Positions 17,032 to 26,383 of a stretch of DNA of 64,000 nt are shown here, piece by piece. Numbering within the stretch: the stretch's first letter is position 1; each line of letters starts with the position of its first letter. Position numbers and translations under genes: made by a program. Source of the DNA: Methanosarcina flavescens (GTDB taxonomy: Archaea > Halobacteriota > Methanosarcinia > Methanosarcinales > Methanosarcinaceae); NCBI RefSeq assembly GCF_001304615.2, contig NZ_CP032683.1, positions 3,219,689-3,283,688 on the forward strand, given 5' to 3'. The notes under the pieces are model-generated. The model had not been told where the DNA came from and did not search any database. It saw only the letters and a program-made list of their open reading frames with translations.

Positions 17032-17144
17032 ACAGAAGTTTAGAGGAATGATAGGAATCCACTTTTGGTCCGCGGATTCCTATCGATGATCCCAACCCCA
17101 TAAGATTGAGAGAAAACTCAACAACTCTCAACCTGCACTTCTTA
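17032..17144 (-). ncRNA. Structured small RNA element, copy 2
   Basis: Same architecture as copy 1 with diverged sequence. P1 is AGAAGT/ACTTCT (17137-17142 with 17034-17039). P2 is GGTTGAGAG/CTCTCAATC (17104-17133). The linker contains GGGGTTGGGATC. P3 is an 11-bp stem GATAGGAATCC/GGATTCCTATC (17050-17084). Base changes against copy 1 are compensated on both sides of P2 and P3. A TATA-like element precedes it. Both copies lie on the same strand between the AroK-like and decarboxylase genes. Confidence 0.62.
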
Positions 17145-17156
17145 ATATACTATTTT

Positions 17157-17174
17157 GAGATATATATTATAACC
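17157..17174 (-). promoter_or_regulatory. TATA-box promoter of small RNA copy 2
   Basis: On the minus strand GGTTATAATATATATCTC, matching the copy 1 promoter at most positions and at the same distance from helix P1. Confidence 0.58.
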
Positions 17175-17373
17175 TATCTAAAAAATAATTTCCGATTGAA
17201 TTTACTGAATATATGTATATTTTTTCTCCCTTTAAAAATTTTAATGAGACAAAAATAATGCCATACAATAAATGCATACATAAAAAAAGCAATTGAGACA
17301 ATAGAAAATAAAAAGGGTTCACAAAACCCTTAAAAAATTCCAGCCGTTTGGAGCAAGTACTTTGAATAGACAT

Positions 17374-18546
17374 TCAAGTAAGGTAAGACCTTAGAGGTGG
17401 GAAGCCGTTAAAACTTACAGAACTGTAACTCTGGGTATAGGCACCTGCCGTAAAGATATAAACCCGATTTCCTTCCCGCATTGTATGAGGAAAATTATAC
17501 TTGTAATGTTCATAAAGAATATCCATGCTGTCGCAGGTCGGGCCTGCAAGGATTACTTCTTCAGCACAGCCCTTTTTATCGCAGAAGATAGGATATTTGA
17601 TGCACTCATCAAGGGTTTCTATAAGGCCCCCGAATTTGCCGATATCGAGATACACCCATTTGTACTGGTTAAATCTGGCTTTCTTGGAGATCATCACAAC
17701 TTCACTTACGATTATTCCGGCATTGGCGACAAGAGAGCGCCCGGGCTCTATGATAATTTCAGGTAACTCTTCCCCGAAGTCTTCATGCAAAAAACGTCGG
17801 ATTTCCCGTGCATAAGTCTCTAAATCATGAGCCTGCGCCTGGTATTTTGCAGGAAAACCTCCACCGAGGTTGATCATCTTCAGATATATGCCCTTTTCAG
17901 CCACTGCCTCAAAAAGATACTTGCACTTGGAAATGGCATTGTCCCACTGACCAATGTCCCTTTGCTGGGAACCGACATGAAAAGAAAGCCCATATGGCTC
18001 AAGCCCCAGTTTTTCAGCTTTCAAAATAAGTTTATAAATCAGATCGGGATGCGAGCCGAATTTTCTTGAGAGAGGCCAGTCAGCCCCATCACTCTCAGTA
18101 AGGATACGGAAAAAGACTTTGGATCCTGGCGCTCTTCTGGCTAACTTTTTCAAATCGCTCTCAGAATCGGTAACATAAAGCCTCACCCCCTTTTCGTATG
18201 CGTACGCTATGTCCTTTTCCTTTTTGATAGTATTGCCGTAACTGATCCTTTCAGGCTCTACATCAAGCTTGAGAAGTTGATCAAGTTCGTAGATTGTTGC
18301 CACATCAAAATTCGAGCCTTTATTCTTCAGGGCAAGCACAACCTCATCCGTGGGGTTAGCTTTTACAGCATAATGAATTTTCGCAAAAGGCATGTGCTCT
18401 ACCAGTTCTTCATAGCTTTGCTCTATTCTCTGCAGGTCAACGATTAAAAACGGGGTTTCTTTGTCACGGGAGAATTTTTTAATTCGGTTAAACTCGTCTC
18501 TTGAGATGAAATCCTCTAGTGGAAACTCGTAACGCTCTCTTCTCAT
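17374..18546 (-). CDS. PLP-dependent ornithine/lysine/diaminopimelate-type decarboxylase
   Basis: Fold III (alanine racemase-like) PLP decarboxylase of 390 residues. HYAVKANP carries the PLP-binding lysine. LSFHVGSQQ, MINLGGGFP and IIEPGRSLVANAG are phosphate-binding elements. GPTCDSMDIL carries the second-subunit cysteine and aspartate. The short length and GPTCDSMD motif point to ornithine or related basic amino acid decarboxylation, hence polyamine synthesis, rather than LysA. The start at ATG 18546 follows GGGAG at a 7-base distance. No polyamine partner gene is adjacent. Confidence 0.82.
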   Translation of the reverse strand: MRRERYEFPLEDFISRDEFNRIKKFSRDKETPFLIVDLQRIEQSYEELVEHMPFAKIHYAVKANPTDEVVLALKNKGSNFDVATIYELDQLLKLDVEPERISYGNTIKKEKDIAYAYEKGVRLYVTDSESDLKKLARRAPGSKVFFRILTESDGADWPLSRKFGSHPDLIYKLILKAEKLGLEPYGLSFHVGSQQRDIGQWDNAISKCKYLFEAVAEKGIYLKMINLGGGFPAKYQAQAHDLETYAREIRRFLHEDFGEELPEIIIEPGRSLVANAGIIVSEVVMISKKARFNQYKWVYLDIGKFGGLIETLDECIKYPIFCDKKGCAEEVILAGPTCDSMDILYEHYKYNFPHTMREGNRVYIFTAGAYTQSYSSVSFNGFPPLRSYLT

Positions 18547-19054
18547 ATTTACTCCCTCTCTAAATGTGAAATGTTCCGCAATTAAACTTATGGAAAATTA
18601 CTTGTTAATAATTTTTAGTATCTCACTATTTGTAATGATTATTAAGTTTATAATCAATTATTTTGGTAATGCGTGAAATAGAACGATTCAAATAGAATTT
18701 AAGGTATATAAAACTAATTGTTAATGAATAAAAAGACATAAAAATAGCTTAAACAATTAAATATTTGATATAATTCGTTATATTGTGGAAAGAAGCTTAA
18801 TTAAAATGATTTTTTATATTAAAGACGACAAAAATCCTTTTAATCCTGCAGAAGAAACGAGAAATCGTAGATGGTCCAAAAATATGCATAGATAATTTTA
18901 TCCCTAAAAGATGATATTAAGAATCTAAAGTCTAATAGAGACTCTATTAAACAGTTAAATATTGTTGGGAGACTTGTTTATCTGTATTTCCATCAGAAAA
19001 CTATTATTAAGCCATTTTCACTGAAGCTCAAATTTACGAATTTCCTAATTAATT
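18547..19054. other. Intergenic, nothing recognised
   Basis: Very A+T-rich spacer between two minus-strand genes. TATA-like sequences are frequent and uninformative. No ORF or helix pair that I can support. Confidence 0.4.
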
Positions 19055-20347
19055 TTAATATGTATTGGACAGATGCTTCTTTCGGGTTCTGAGCAGTGCT
19101 ATCAGAAGAGCGATTCCAGCAAGTACGAGACCATAAGTTATGACCACCAGGCTTAGCTGGAGAAAAAGAAATACCGTGGAGAGGGTACCAAGAAACGGGA
19201 GTAAGGGGAAATGCCCGATATTCAGGGGTACTTTATAAGGACGATTTCTGTCGGGGTCAGTATAACGAAGCTTTATCAGGGAAAGATTGACCATGAAAAA
19301 GACAATGAAGATCATGAAATTAGAAATATTTGCTACAACTGCAATATCCCTTAACAGCACAAACAGAGCTGAGAGGCAGACAACCCCGAAAATTGCGACC
19401 CACGGAGTATGGTAACTGCGGTGCACCCTGGAGAGACTTTCTGGAAGCGACCCTGCGTATGCCATGCCATAGACAATCCTCGACCCTCCAAGCAAAACCA
19501 CAAGTACAGTATTCATAGTGGAAAAAAGGGCAATCCAGGACATAAGGACAAAAGCGTCATTCCCAAAAGAAACAGCCACAACATCAGCAAGCGGAACTCC
19601 TGAAAGTCCCAGAATCCGAAAATCGAGCACGCTTACGGCAGTTATTGCCACACATACATAAAGAAGAACCGTAAAAAATATGGCAATAAGCAGAGCTTTC
19701 GGAGTAGTTTTTTCAGCTTCTTTCGTTTCCTGAGACAATCTCACAATATCTTCAAACCCGAGAAACGCAAAAAAAATCAGAGTTGAAGCCTCAAAAACTC
19801 CTGCCAGATCAGGAGCCTCAAAATAATTTATCGTCCCAAGGTAGGGGAACCCGGTGTAAATGACAATTAAAAGCCCAGTTACTTCTAGGAGACTTATCAT
19901 ACTAGCCAGCCGGGCAGATTCCTTGATCCCATATACCATAATAAGGCTGAGAAAAATAAACAAGCCTATTACCCCTACTAAATACCCGCTTCCGAAAAGG
20001 CTGCTGAAATACCTGCCAAACCCCAAAGCAACCGCAGAGCTCGTTATTACTACATAACAGATAACGAGCAATCCAATAAATAGGCCAGTGCGTTCTCCGA
20101 AAGCTCTTTTTACAAATTCATACTCTGCTCCAGCTCTGGGATACATGGAAGAAAGCTCCATATAGCTAAGGGCGGAAAGTGCAGCCGCTGCTCCAGCAAA
20201 GAGAAAAGAAAACCAGACCATATTGCCTGCAAGCCCTGCAGCTCTTCCCATAAGTACATAAATCCCGGCTCCTAGAATATTACCAATTCCTACCAGAGTA
20301 ATCTCTAGCAAATTCAATTCCTTTTTTAGCTCAGATTCCCCTTTCAT
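19055..20347 (-). CDS. APC-family amino acid permease
   Basis: Amino acid-polyamine-organocation transporter of 430 residues with about 12 membrane segments. Helix 1 has the typical unwound glycine motif (VGIGNILGAGIYVLMG). FFAFLGFEDIVRLSQETKEAEK is the conserved helix 6-7 region, and the protein ends in a basic cytoplasmic tail. The substrate is probably a neutral or cationic amino acid, not deducible here. ATG 20347 follows AGGGG. The neighbouring decarboxylase could use an imported amino acid, but a 500-base gap argues against one operon. Confidence 0.88.
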   Translation of the reverse strand: MKGESELKKELNLLEITLVGIGNILGAGIYVLMGRAAGLAGNMVWFSFLFAGAAAALSALSYMELSSMYPRAGAEYEFVKRAFGERTGLFIGLLVICYVVITSSAVALGFGRYFSSLFGSGYLVGVIGLFIFLSLIMVYGIKESARLASMISLLEVTGLLIVIYTGFPYLGTINYFEAPDLAGVFEASTLIFFAFLGFEDIVRLSQETKEAEKTTPKALLIAIFFTVLLYVCVAITAVSVLDFRILGLSGVPLADVVAVSFGNDAFVLMSWIALFSTMNTVLVVLLGGSRIVYGMAYAGSLPESLSRVHRSYHTPWVAIFGVVCLSALFVLLRDIAVVANISNFMIFIVFFMVNLSLIKLRYTDPDRNRPYKVPLNIGHFPLLPFLGTLSTVFLFLQLSLVVITYGLVLAGIALLIALLRTRKKHLSNTY

Positions 20348-20809
20348 AAGAAACCCCTGCGTCCAGAACTTGGGATTTAGGACAAAGATAATCTAAAAAC
20401 TGGATAGACCTGTTAGAAAGACTATTTTCTGAAAGCTTATAATCAAGTCTACGTTACCTTTCTTTCCAAACTACCCTTTTATATAATGCTCTAGTCCCAA
20501 TAAAAGGCTTAGTTTCCGGAAACAAATTTAAGTCCAGGCATTATGTCTGCAGTAAGCTTATGCATAATCGTAATCCTGACCTTCAGTAACTTATGTTGCT
20601 ATTCTCCATTAATTTGTCAGATTTGCATGAAAAGAAAATAAAATGAAAATCGGAATTTCGATTCCCACCTTAAATGTAGCGCCGTAAATAGCTGCCAAAA
20701 AAGGTTGGTAAGGTCTCCAAACTGGATCAAATGCACTTTACGGACGAAAGGAGCCTTACAGGTACACTAAAAAAGGGTTCTCAAGATCTGAATGCAGAGA
20801 CTTTTCAGG
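20348..20809. other. Intergenic, nothing recognised
   Basis: Spacer between APC permease and fprA (both minus strand). It holds the APC promoter region. No RNA or ORF evident. Confidence 0.4.
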
Positions 20810-21991
20810 TTATGTTTTCATTTTTTGTGCAAGCTCTCGGCCAATATCCTCAATCTTTTTCAAATCTTCGTCTCTGGGCTTGCCCTTCACCTGAAGTGTT
20901 CCAACAACTTCCATCTTCGAAGGAACAAGAATATCCCCTGCCTGTTTCAAAGCTCCTCCGCCCCAGCCAAAGGATCCGAGTATGACCCCATACTTTGCAG
21001 GTGGATTGAGAGCTTTTACAAGGTAAGTGCCGTAAACAGCAAGAGGGTGCATGCCTGCAAGGACGGTGGGAGCCCCGAGGATAATAGCACGGGAGTCGAC
21101 CAGTTCCCTTGCGATATCTCCTGTATCCGAGACTGCAAGGTCATACATCCTGACATCTATACCTTCTTTCATCAGCACTTCGGCAATAGTCCTAACCATA
21201 AGCTGTGTGGAACCCCACATACTCACATAGACAATAAGGGCTTTATTTTCTGTCTCTCCTGCTGTCCACTTTGCATAGGGCTCAAGTATACGCTGAGGAT
21301 TTTTATAAATAGGTCCATGGCTCGGGGCAATAATTTCAATATTAAGGTCCTTTATTTTTTCAAGAGCCTTTGCTCCCATTTTCCCAAAAGGCATCATTAT
21401 TTCCCCGTAATAGCGTTTTGCAAGAGGAATAAGGTCTTCCAGGTCTTCATCGTAAAGGCCCTGGGCTGTGTGAGCCCCGAAGAAATCACATGGGAAAAGT
21501 ACCCTGTCTTCAGGCAGGTAAGTGAACATGGTTTCAGGCCAGTGAAGCCAAGGAGCTTCGATAAAGCGCAGGGTTTTGCCCCCTAGGTCAAGCGTATCTC
21601 CTTCGGCAACGACCTTAACCCGGCCCTCAGGCAGTTCATGATACAGGCTTGCCATCTTCACGCCTCTTTCCGTCGTAATAAGCACTGAGGCAGGAGCCCT
21701 ATCCATGATATAACGAATAGCACTGGCATGATCTGGTTCGGCATGATTCATAATAAGGTAGTCCAGTTTTTCAAGACTGGAAACCATATTTATCTTCTTT
21801 TCGAACTCCTCTTCGAAACCAGGGTTCACGGTATCTATGAGAGCTACTTTTTCTTGTCCTTTCACAAGATAAGCATTGTAGCTCGTGCCCTGAGGCAGCG
21901 GAATCAAAGCATCAAACATTTGGCGGTTCCAATCTTTTGCCCCAACGTAGAATACGTCTCTGACAATCACAGGAATACTGTAAGTCTCCAT
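20810..21991 (-). CDS. fprA: Flavodiiron protein FprA (F420H2 oxidase)
   Basis: Cytoplasmic oxygen-detoxifying enzyme that reduces O2 to water with F420H2 in methanogens. The N-terminal beta-lactamase-like diiron domain shows MNHAEPDHASAIRYI (H-x-E-x-D-H ligands), WLHWPETMFTYL, LFPCDFFGAH and APSHGPIY. The C-terminal flavodoxin domain begins ALIVYVSMWGSTQLMVRTIA (FMN phosphate loop), with GAPTVLAGMHPLAVYG and GSFGWGGGA. The start is set at ATG 21991, 6 bases after GGAGG (21998-22002). The longer frame to 22018 has no such site. It is divergent from the glutamine synthetase gene. Confidence 0.93.
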   Translation of the reverse strand: METYSIPVIVRDVFYVGAKDWNRQMFDALIPLPQGTSYNAYLVKGQEKVALIDTVNPGFEEEFEKKINMVSSLEKLDYLIMNHAEPDHASAIRYIMDRAPASVLITTERGVKMASLYHELPEGRVKVVAEGDTLDLGGKTLRFIEAPWLHWPETMFTYLPEDRVLFPCDFFGAHTAQGLYDEDLEDLIPLAKRYYGEIMMPFGKMGAKALEKIKDLNIEIIAPSHGPIYKNPQRILEPYAKWTAGETENKALIVYVSMWGSTQLMVRTIAEVLMKEGIDVRMYDLAVSDTGDIARELVDSRAIILGAPTVLAGMHPLAVYGTYLVKALNPPAKYGVILGSFGWGGGALKQAGDILVPSKMEVVGTLQVKGKPRDEDLKKIEDIGRELAQKMKT

Positions 21992-22274
21992 ATTTTTCCT
22001 CCATTCTTCCCAATGCATAAAATTGGCTCAAAATGGGAAGTAGATAAAATCTCCATCCACTTCTGCAATTTGAGAACTGAACTTATTTAATGGTTATATT
22101 GTATTCGTATGATATATTTATTAGGCAAAACCCTTAACTGACGAAACCTCAACGGAAGGAACTTTAACTGGCATCTCAATTTAATCATTAAATATAATTT
22201 TACTTGGAATTAAGAGTAGAGTTATGCCATCTCTATCCTTTTATTATTTTTTATAAAAAACAATAAAGGGAAAA

Positions 22275-22284
22275 CTTTATATAG
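22275..22284 (+). promoter_or_regulatory. TATA box of the glutamine synthetase gene
   Basis: CTTTATATAG lies about 140 bases before the start codon, predicting a transcript start near 22306 and a leader of about 115 nt. I do not see a clear NrpR-type GGTAA/TTACC operator beside it. Confidence 0.45.
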
Positions 22285-22340
22285 ACAGCAGTAAGTTATC
22301 TCCTTCCTAGTAGGCAAGAGTTTTGAAAATTATGCCAATG

Positions 22341-22397
22341 AGGCTACCCGTGAGCCTGAAAATATTCGGAATTAACAAGGCTTTAACGTCCGAATAT
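22341..22397 (+). promoter_or_regulatory. Two consecutive hairpins in the glutamine synthetase leader
   Basis: Hairpin 1: AGGCT (22341-22345) with AGCCT (22353-22357), loop ACCCGTG. Hairpin 2: perfect 9-bp ATATTCGGA (22362-22370) with TCCGAATAT (22389-22397). The second ends 23 bases before the ATG. A cis-regulatory or mRNA-stability role is possible. I cannot match a known riboswitch. Confidence 0.45.
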
Positions 22398-22420
22398 GCA
22401 GTAAAAAAGAAGGGATAATC

Positions 22421-23941
22421 ATGAAACCATCATCTATAAAAATGAATCCTAATAAGCTGGTACAGTATCTCAACAAACCAGCAGATGAATTCACCAAAGA
22501 AGACATCATGAAGTTCATCAGGGAGAATGGCATAAAGATGCTCAACTTCCGTTATGCTGGCTGGGATGGGAGACTTAAAGCCTTAAACTTCATCATCAGG
22601 AGTGAAGAACACCTTGATACAGTACTTTCCACCGGAGAAAGAGTGGACGGTTCCAGCCTTTTCAAATACATTGAAGCTGACTCAAGCGACCTTTATGTCG
22701 TGCCTAAATACCGCACTGCTTTTGTAAATCCATTTGAAAAAATCCCGACCCTTGACTTACTCTGTTCATACTTTGATAAAGATGGGAATCCTCTTGCAAG
22801 CTCAGCCGAAAACATCATGAAGAAGGCTCACGATGTCCTTAAGGAGAGGACAGGATACGAGTTAAATGCAATGGCTGAACTCGAGTATTATATTATTTGC
22901 GACAAGGACAAGATTGACACTGACTTCCCGGCTGTTGACCAGAGAGGGTATCATGAGGCAGGCCCTTTCACAAAATTTGAGCAGCTCAGAAAGGATACAA
23001 TGCTCGCTATTGCTGAAGCTGGGGGATTAATAAAATACGGGCACTCTGAAGTCGGAAATTTCACTGACGATAAATACTACTACGAACAGAATGAAATCGA
23101 ATTCGAAACCACAAATATTGAGGACGCTGCTGACCGCCTGCTAATTGGAAAATGGATGCTCAGAATGATTGCAGCCCAGTATGGAGTCACTGTCAGCTAT
23201 GCCCCGAAAATTACGGTCGGAAAAGCAGGCAGTGGACTGCATATCCACATGAAGCTCATGAAAGACGGCAAGACTGCAACTGTTGACGATGAGGGAAAGT
23301 TGAGTGATTCTGCAAAGAAAGCAATCGCTGGCTGCCTGGATGTTGCTTCAGCGATTACCGCCTTTGGGAACACGATTCCGACATCCTACCTGCGCCTTGT
23401 ACCTCACCAAGAAGCTCCAACGAACATCTGTTGGGGAGACAGAAACCGCTCTGCACTTATTCGAGTGCCTCTTGGGTGGTCCGGTGATGCAAGCAAAATG
23501 ATTACCATTGCAAACCCGAACTATTCTGAAGATCTCAAGGATTATCACGGCAAACAGACGTATGAATTCCGTGCTGCAGACGGCTCTGCTAACATTTATC
23601 TCCTCCTTGCCGGACTTTGTGTTGGTACCCGCCATGGTCTTGAGATGGATAATGGTCTTGATCTTTCAAATAAACTTTACATTAATGTGAATATCTTCAA
23701 GGATGAACACAAAGACAGGCTTGCCGAGCTAGAACACCTGCCTGCCTCCTGTTACGAGTCAGCCCAGGCTCTGAAAGAAAAGAAAGAGATCTTCATGAAA
23801 TACGATGTATTTACTGAAGGCATGATTGAAGGGATTGTCAGCAACCTTGAAAATTACAACGACTACCAGCTCAGTGAGAGGCTCTACGGCAATAACGGAG
23901 AAATCAGGAAACTTGTGGACCAGTACATCCACATTGGCTGA
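22421..23941 (+). CDS. glnA: Glutamine synthetase family protein
   Basis: ATP-dependent ligase of the glutamine synthetase fold, 506 residues (longer than the usual 440-450 of archaeal GlnA). N-terminal beta-grasp (MLNFRYAGWDGRLKALNF), ELEYYI metal-site motif, NEIEFETT, SGLHIHMKL (ammonia/glutamate site), VPHQEAPTNICWGDRNRSALIRVP (ATP site) and YEFRAADGSAN. All key elements are present, so it should be catalytic. The sequence is divergent enough that it may be a second paralogue (GlnA2-like) or act on another amine. The leader carries two hairpins. ATG 22421 follows AAGGGA. Confidence 0.85.
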   Translation: MKPSSIKMNPNKLVQYLNKPADEFTKEDIMKFIRENGIKMLNFRYAGWDGRLKALNFIIRSEEHLDTVLSTGERVDGSSLFKYIEADSSDLYVVPKYRTAFVNPFEKIPTLDLLCSYFDKDGNPLASSAENIMKKAHDVLKERTGYELNAMAELEYYIICDKDKIDTDFPAVDQRGYHEAGPFTKFEQLRKDTMLAIAEAGGLIKYGHSEVGNFTDDKYYYEQNEIEFETTNIEDAADRLLIGKWMLRMIAAQYGVTVSYAPKITVGKAGSGLHIHMKLMKDGKTATVDDEGKLSDSAKKAIAGCLDVASAITAFGNTIPTSYLRLVPHQEAPTNICWGDRNRSALIRVPLGWSGDASKMITIANPNYSEDLKDYHGKQTYEFRAADGSANIYLLLAGLCVGTRHGLEMDNGLDLSNKLYINVNIFKDEHKDRLAELEHLPASCYESAQALKEKKEIFMKYDVFTEGMIEGIVSNLENYNDYQLSERLYGNNGEIRKLVDQYIHIG

Positions 23942-24373
23942 GACTGTTTCAACATTTTAAGAAGCGTTTCCTGTTCTGGAAAACACAGATCCCTGCTTCT
24001 CAGAAAGCAGGAATCTGCCCAAAACAATTTTCTTAAAAAACTCATTTTCTATAGTTTCAGGAAATTAACCTTTTATTGCTTTTGATACCAACTTCTTCAT
24101 TTTTTTACTCAATGTTTCTTACTACTTTTGACTTCAGGCTTCTTCACAACTTTTTCACTTAAGGTTTTCTTTACCCCAGTTCTTACCTGACTCTCATCCA
24201 GTGAGTTTATTCATTCTAGTTTTACCCCTTCTGACTTTTCAGCACTGCTTTGCACAGACACTTCAAGTTTTATATCCAGAGCTGAAATTCAGGGTTTATT
24301 TTATTTATCTTAACGAAATCTATAGGTAGCGTAAAGCGATAGAACCTGAATTAAGTATCCGAATTGATCAGAA
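23942..24373. other. Intergenic with possible terminator hairpin
   Basis: A hairpin CCTGCTT/AAGCAGG (23992-24011) lies 50 bases after the glutamine synthetase stop. It could end or stabilise that transcript. Pyrimidine-rich sequence follows. No gene seen. Confidence 0.4.
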
Positions 24374-25300
24374 ATGAAAAATAATAGCAATCCAGAAAAA
24401 CCCATTAAAAAAGATAGAGACCTCCCTAAAAACTCTGTTCCAAAAATAACCATAATAAGTTCTGCTCCTGACCTTGCCAGCCAGAATATTAAAGCCCATC
24501 TCCTGAGCCTTGAGGAATGGGAAATTCTTGAACTCCCCGAAAATTCTGGATTCTCTGCTGCCAGGGAATCAAGGGATGGAAGATTCAGGCTTATCGAAAT
24601 CGAAGAGATGCATGTCTTTCAGGACAGGCTCGACAGAAGACTCGAAAACATAGGGCTGCCAGCCTCTCTTATAATTTTTGCATCCAAACACCGGAGTAAA
24701 GAGGGAATTTCTTCCCTGACTGTACATTGCACAGGAAATCCCTCAGATGAAGCAAGGCTTGGAGGCTGCCCTAAATCCCTTGCGGTTTCCTCCCCGGCTG
24801 CCATGAAATCCATTCTTATGGAAATGAAGCGTCTAGTTGAGCAAAAAGATCTGAAGTATGATGTTACCCTCGAAGTGACCCACCACGGGCCCACAGAACT
24901 TTCCGTTCCGTCGCTTTATACCGAAATTGGGAGCACCGAGGTGCAGTGGAAAGATCCTGATGCAGGCGAGGTTGCTGCAAAAGCCATCCTTGCAGTATCC
25001 CTTGAGAAAGTGCCTACTGCTATCGGTTTTGGAGGCGGGCATTATGCCATGCGCCAGACAGGACTTCTACTTGAAACCGGAATCTCTTTCGGGCATAATT
25101 TTCCCAAATACCAGCTTGAATTCGTGGACGAAGCCCTGATAAGGCAAGCGGTAGATAAATCTGAAGCTGATTTTGCTTATTTTGACCGGAAATCCATGAA
25201 AAGCAAAGACAAAAACAGAATTTCTGAAATCCTTGAGAAACTGGGGCTCAAAGTCCTTAAAGAATCCGAGATCAGGGAACAGTATGGGCATGAGAATTGA
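24374..25300 (+). CDS. dtdA: Archaeal D-aminoacyl-tRNA deacylase
   Basis: Zinc-dependent enzyme that removes D-amino acids from mischarged tRNAs. 308 residues with the family blocks LIIFASKHRSKEG, DVTLEVTHHGPTELSVPSLY (histidine pair), TAIGFGGGHYAMRQTG and SFGHNFPKYQL. It carries an N-terminal lysine-rich extension of about 25 residues before the first strand (KITIISSAPD), which may mean the real start is somewhat later. No ribosome site is visible at ATG 24374. Stands alone downstream of the glutamine synthetase. Confidence 0.9.
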   Translation: MKNNSNPEKPIKKDRDLPKNSVPKITIISSAPDLASQNIKAHLLSLEEWEILELPENSGFSAARESRDGRFRLIEIEEMHVFQDRLDRRLENIGLPASLIIFASKHRSKEGISSLTVHCTGNPSDEARLGGCPKSLAVSSPAAMKSILMEMKRLVEQKDLKYDVTLEVTHHGPTELSVPSLYTEIGSTEVQWKDPDAGEVAAKAILAVSLEKVPTAIGFGGGHYAMRQTGLLLETGISFGHNFPKYQLEFVDEALIRQAVDKSEADFAYFDRKSMKSKDKNRISEILEKLGLKVLKESEIREQYGHEN

Positions 25301-25716
25301 TAGTATAATAAATTACATAAGATAACTGCTGATTTTGGGGGACAATATTTTAACTTAGATATTTAGCCGCAATTCATTGACAGCATTCCTCATGGCAAGT
25401 ATCAACAATTTTCATGAAATAAGTAAATCCCTTCTTCTTTCTCCCAAATCTCACTTTCTATTTTATTTTACTTATAAACATTCTGTTTGCGTAAAAACAC
25501 AGCCAGTAGCCATCTTTACTCATATTTAATTGACAGTTTTACATAAAAGCTGTGAGAATACTATTTTTGAGAAATTTGAGGAACATAATACTTGGAAAAA
25601 ATAATGAAAAACAGTAGAAAAATGAGCCTAGAGATCCCATATTCCAGAAAACCATTACTAAGCTCTTTTTCCAGTCATTCGCAATGTTTTTACACATCCG
25701 TAAATTTTGTCTAAGC
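25301..25716. other. Intergenic, nothing recognised
   Basis: A+T-rich spacer between dtdA and the convergent small Cys-rich gene. No features supported. Confidence 0.4.
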
Positions 25717-25878
25717 TTATTGCTTCAGTTTCATCGGTTCTCCGCAACATGTTACATCGCCTGTACAGCAGGCGTCTGTGGCGCAGGAAACGTCTCCACA
25801 TTCTTTTACGACCTCAAGCTCAAAACCGCATCTTTCACAGCGAAGAACCTGACCCATTTTCAAATCTCCACAATTCAT
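25717..25878 (-). CDS. Desulforedoxin-like Cys-rich mini-protein
   Basis: A 53-residue protein with a desulforedoxin-like frame: GQVLRCERCGFELEVVKE (CxxC) at residues 9-26 and VTCCGEPMKLKQ at the C-terminus. These four cysteines would hold a mononuclear iron or zinc. Between them a short insert adds CGDVSCATDACC, and there is an extra Cys at residue 3, giving 10 cysteines. The start is chosen at ATG 25878 because GAGGTGG (25886-25892) is 7 bases upstream. The ATG at 25884 would be only 1 base from it. Likely a redox or metal-binding protein; its partner is unknown. Confidence 0.7.
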   Translation of the reverse strand: MNCGDLKMGQVLRCERCGFELEVVKECGDVSCATDACCTGDVTCCGEPMKLKQ

Positions 25879-25987
25879 CTTCATACCACCTCAATTGCTT
25901 GATAGAAAAGGTATGTAATTTAGGTTCAAACTGCTTTTGAAACAATGTTTCTGAACACTGGTCTGTAAGGAACATGGAGATAAGTGC

Positions 25988-26362
25988 TCAAACTTGCTTC
26001 TGGACTTCATTAATTAATTGTGCCGTCTTGACCGTGTTTCCAATAGAAACAAGATATATAATGAACGATAGGAACCATCCAATTACAGGAATAAAGAACA
26101 TTGCAACTGTACATATAGACGTAGCCAGTGCTTTTTTATCTTCAGCAACGTACACATACCCCCATCCGGGCACAAGAGATAACAGGAACGCCAGAGCCAC
26201 AACTTTTTGACCCTTCTCCTTCTCGATTTCACGACATTCTGGACAGAACGTGCTCCTTTTTCCCACATATTCTAACGTTTTAAAACAGTTAACACAATAC
26301 GAATATTTAGATTTCACAACACCCACTAATTTTGTCGGTTTATCTTCCCAGTTAGTATACAT
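25988..26362 (-). CDS. Zinc-ribbon plus membrane protein (TM2-like)
   Basis: About 124 residues. The N-terminal half has YCVNCFKTLEYVGKRSTFCPEC, a four-cysteine zinc ribbon. The C-terminal half has two to three hydrophobic segments (ALAFLLSLVPGWGYVYVAED, SICTVAMFFIPVIGWFLSF, IIYLVSIGNTV) with the glycine-rich turn typical of TM2-like proteins. It is probably an inner-membrane protein with the ribbon in the cytoplasm. The start could be ATG 26362 or an upstream GTG or TTG (to 26383). A TATA-like sequence near 26396-26405 implies a very short leader. Function unknown. Confidence 0.6.
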   Translation of the reverse strand: MYTNWEDKPTKLVGVVKSKYSYCVNCFKTLEYVGKRSTFCPECREIEKEKGQKVVALAFLLSLVPGWGYVYVAEDKKALATSICTVAMFFIPVIGWFLSFIIYLVSIGNTVKTAQLINEVQKQV

Positions 26363-26383
26363 ATGCCCCAAGTTGAATACCAC

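Noticed and set aside
17167..17373. 68-residue minus-strand ORF
   Set aside because: Directly follows the decarboxylase stop, overlaps the RNA promoter region, no ribosome site.
22306..22420. Known riboswitch in the glutamine synthetase leader
   Set aside because: The hairpins do not show the conserved cores of the riboswitch classes I can recall.
25684..25940. Plus-strand ORFs of 72-77 residues
   Set aside because: Antisense of the desulforedoxin-like gene.
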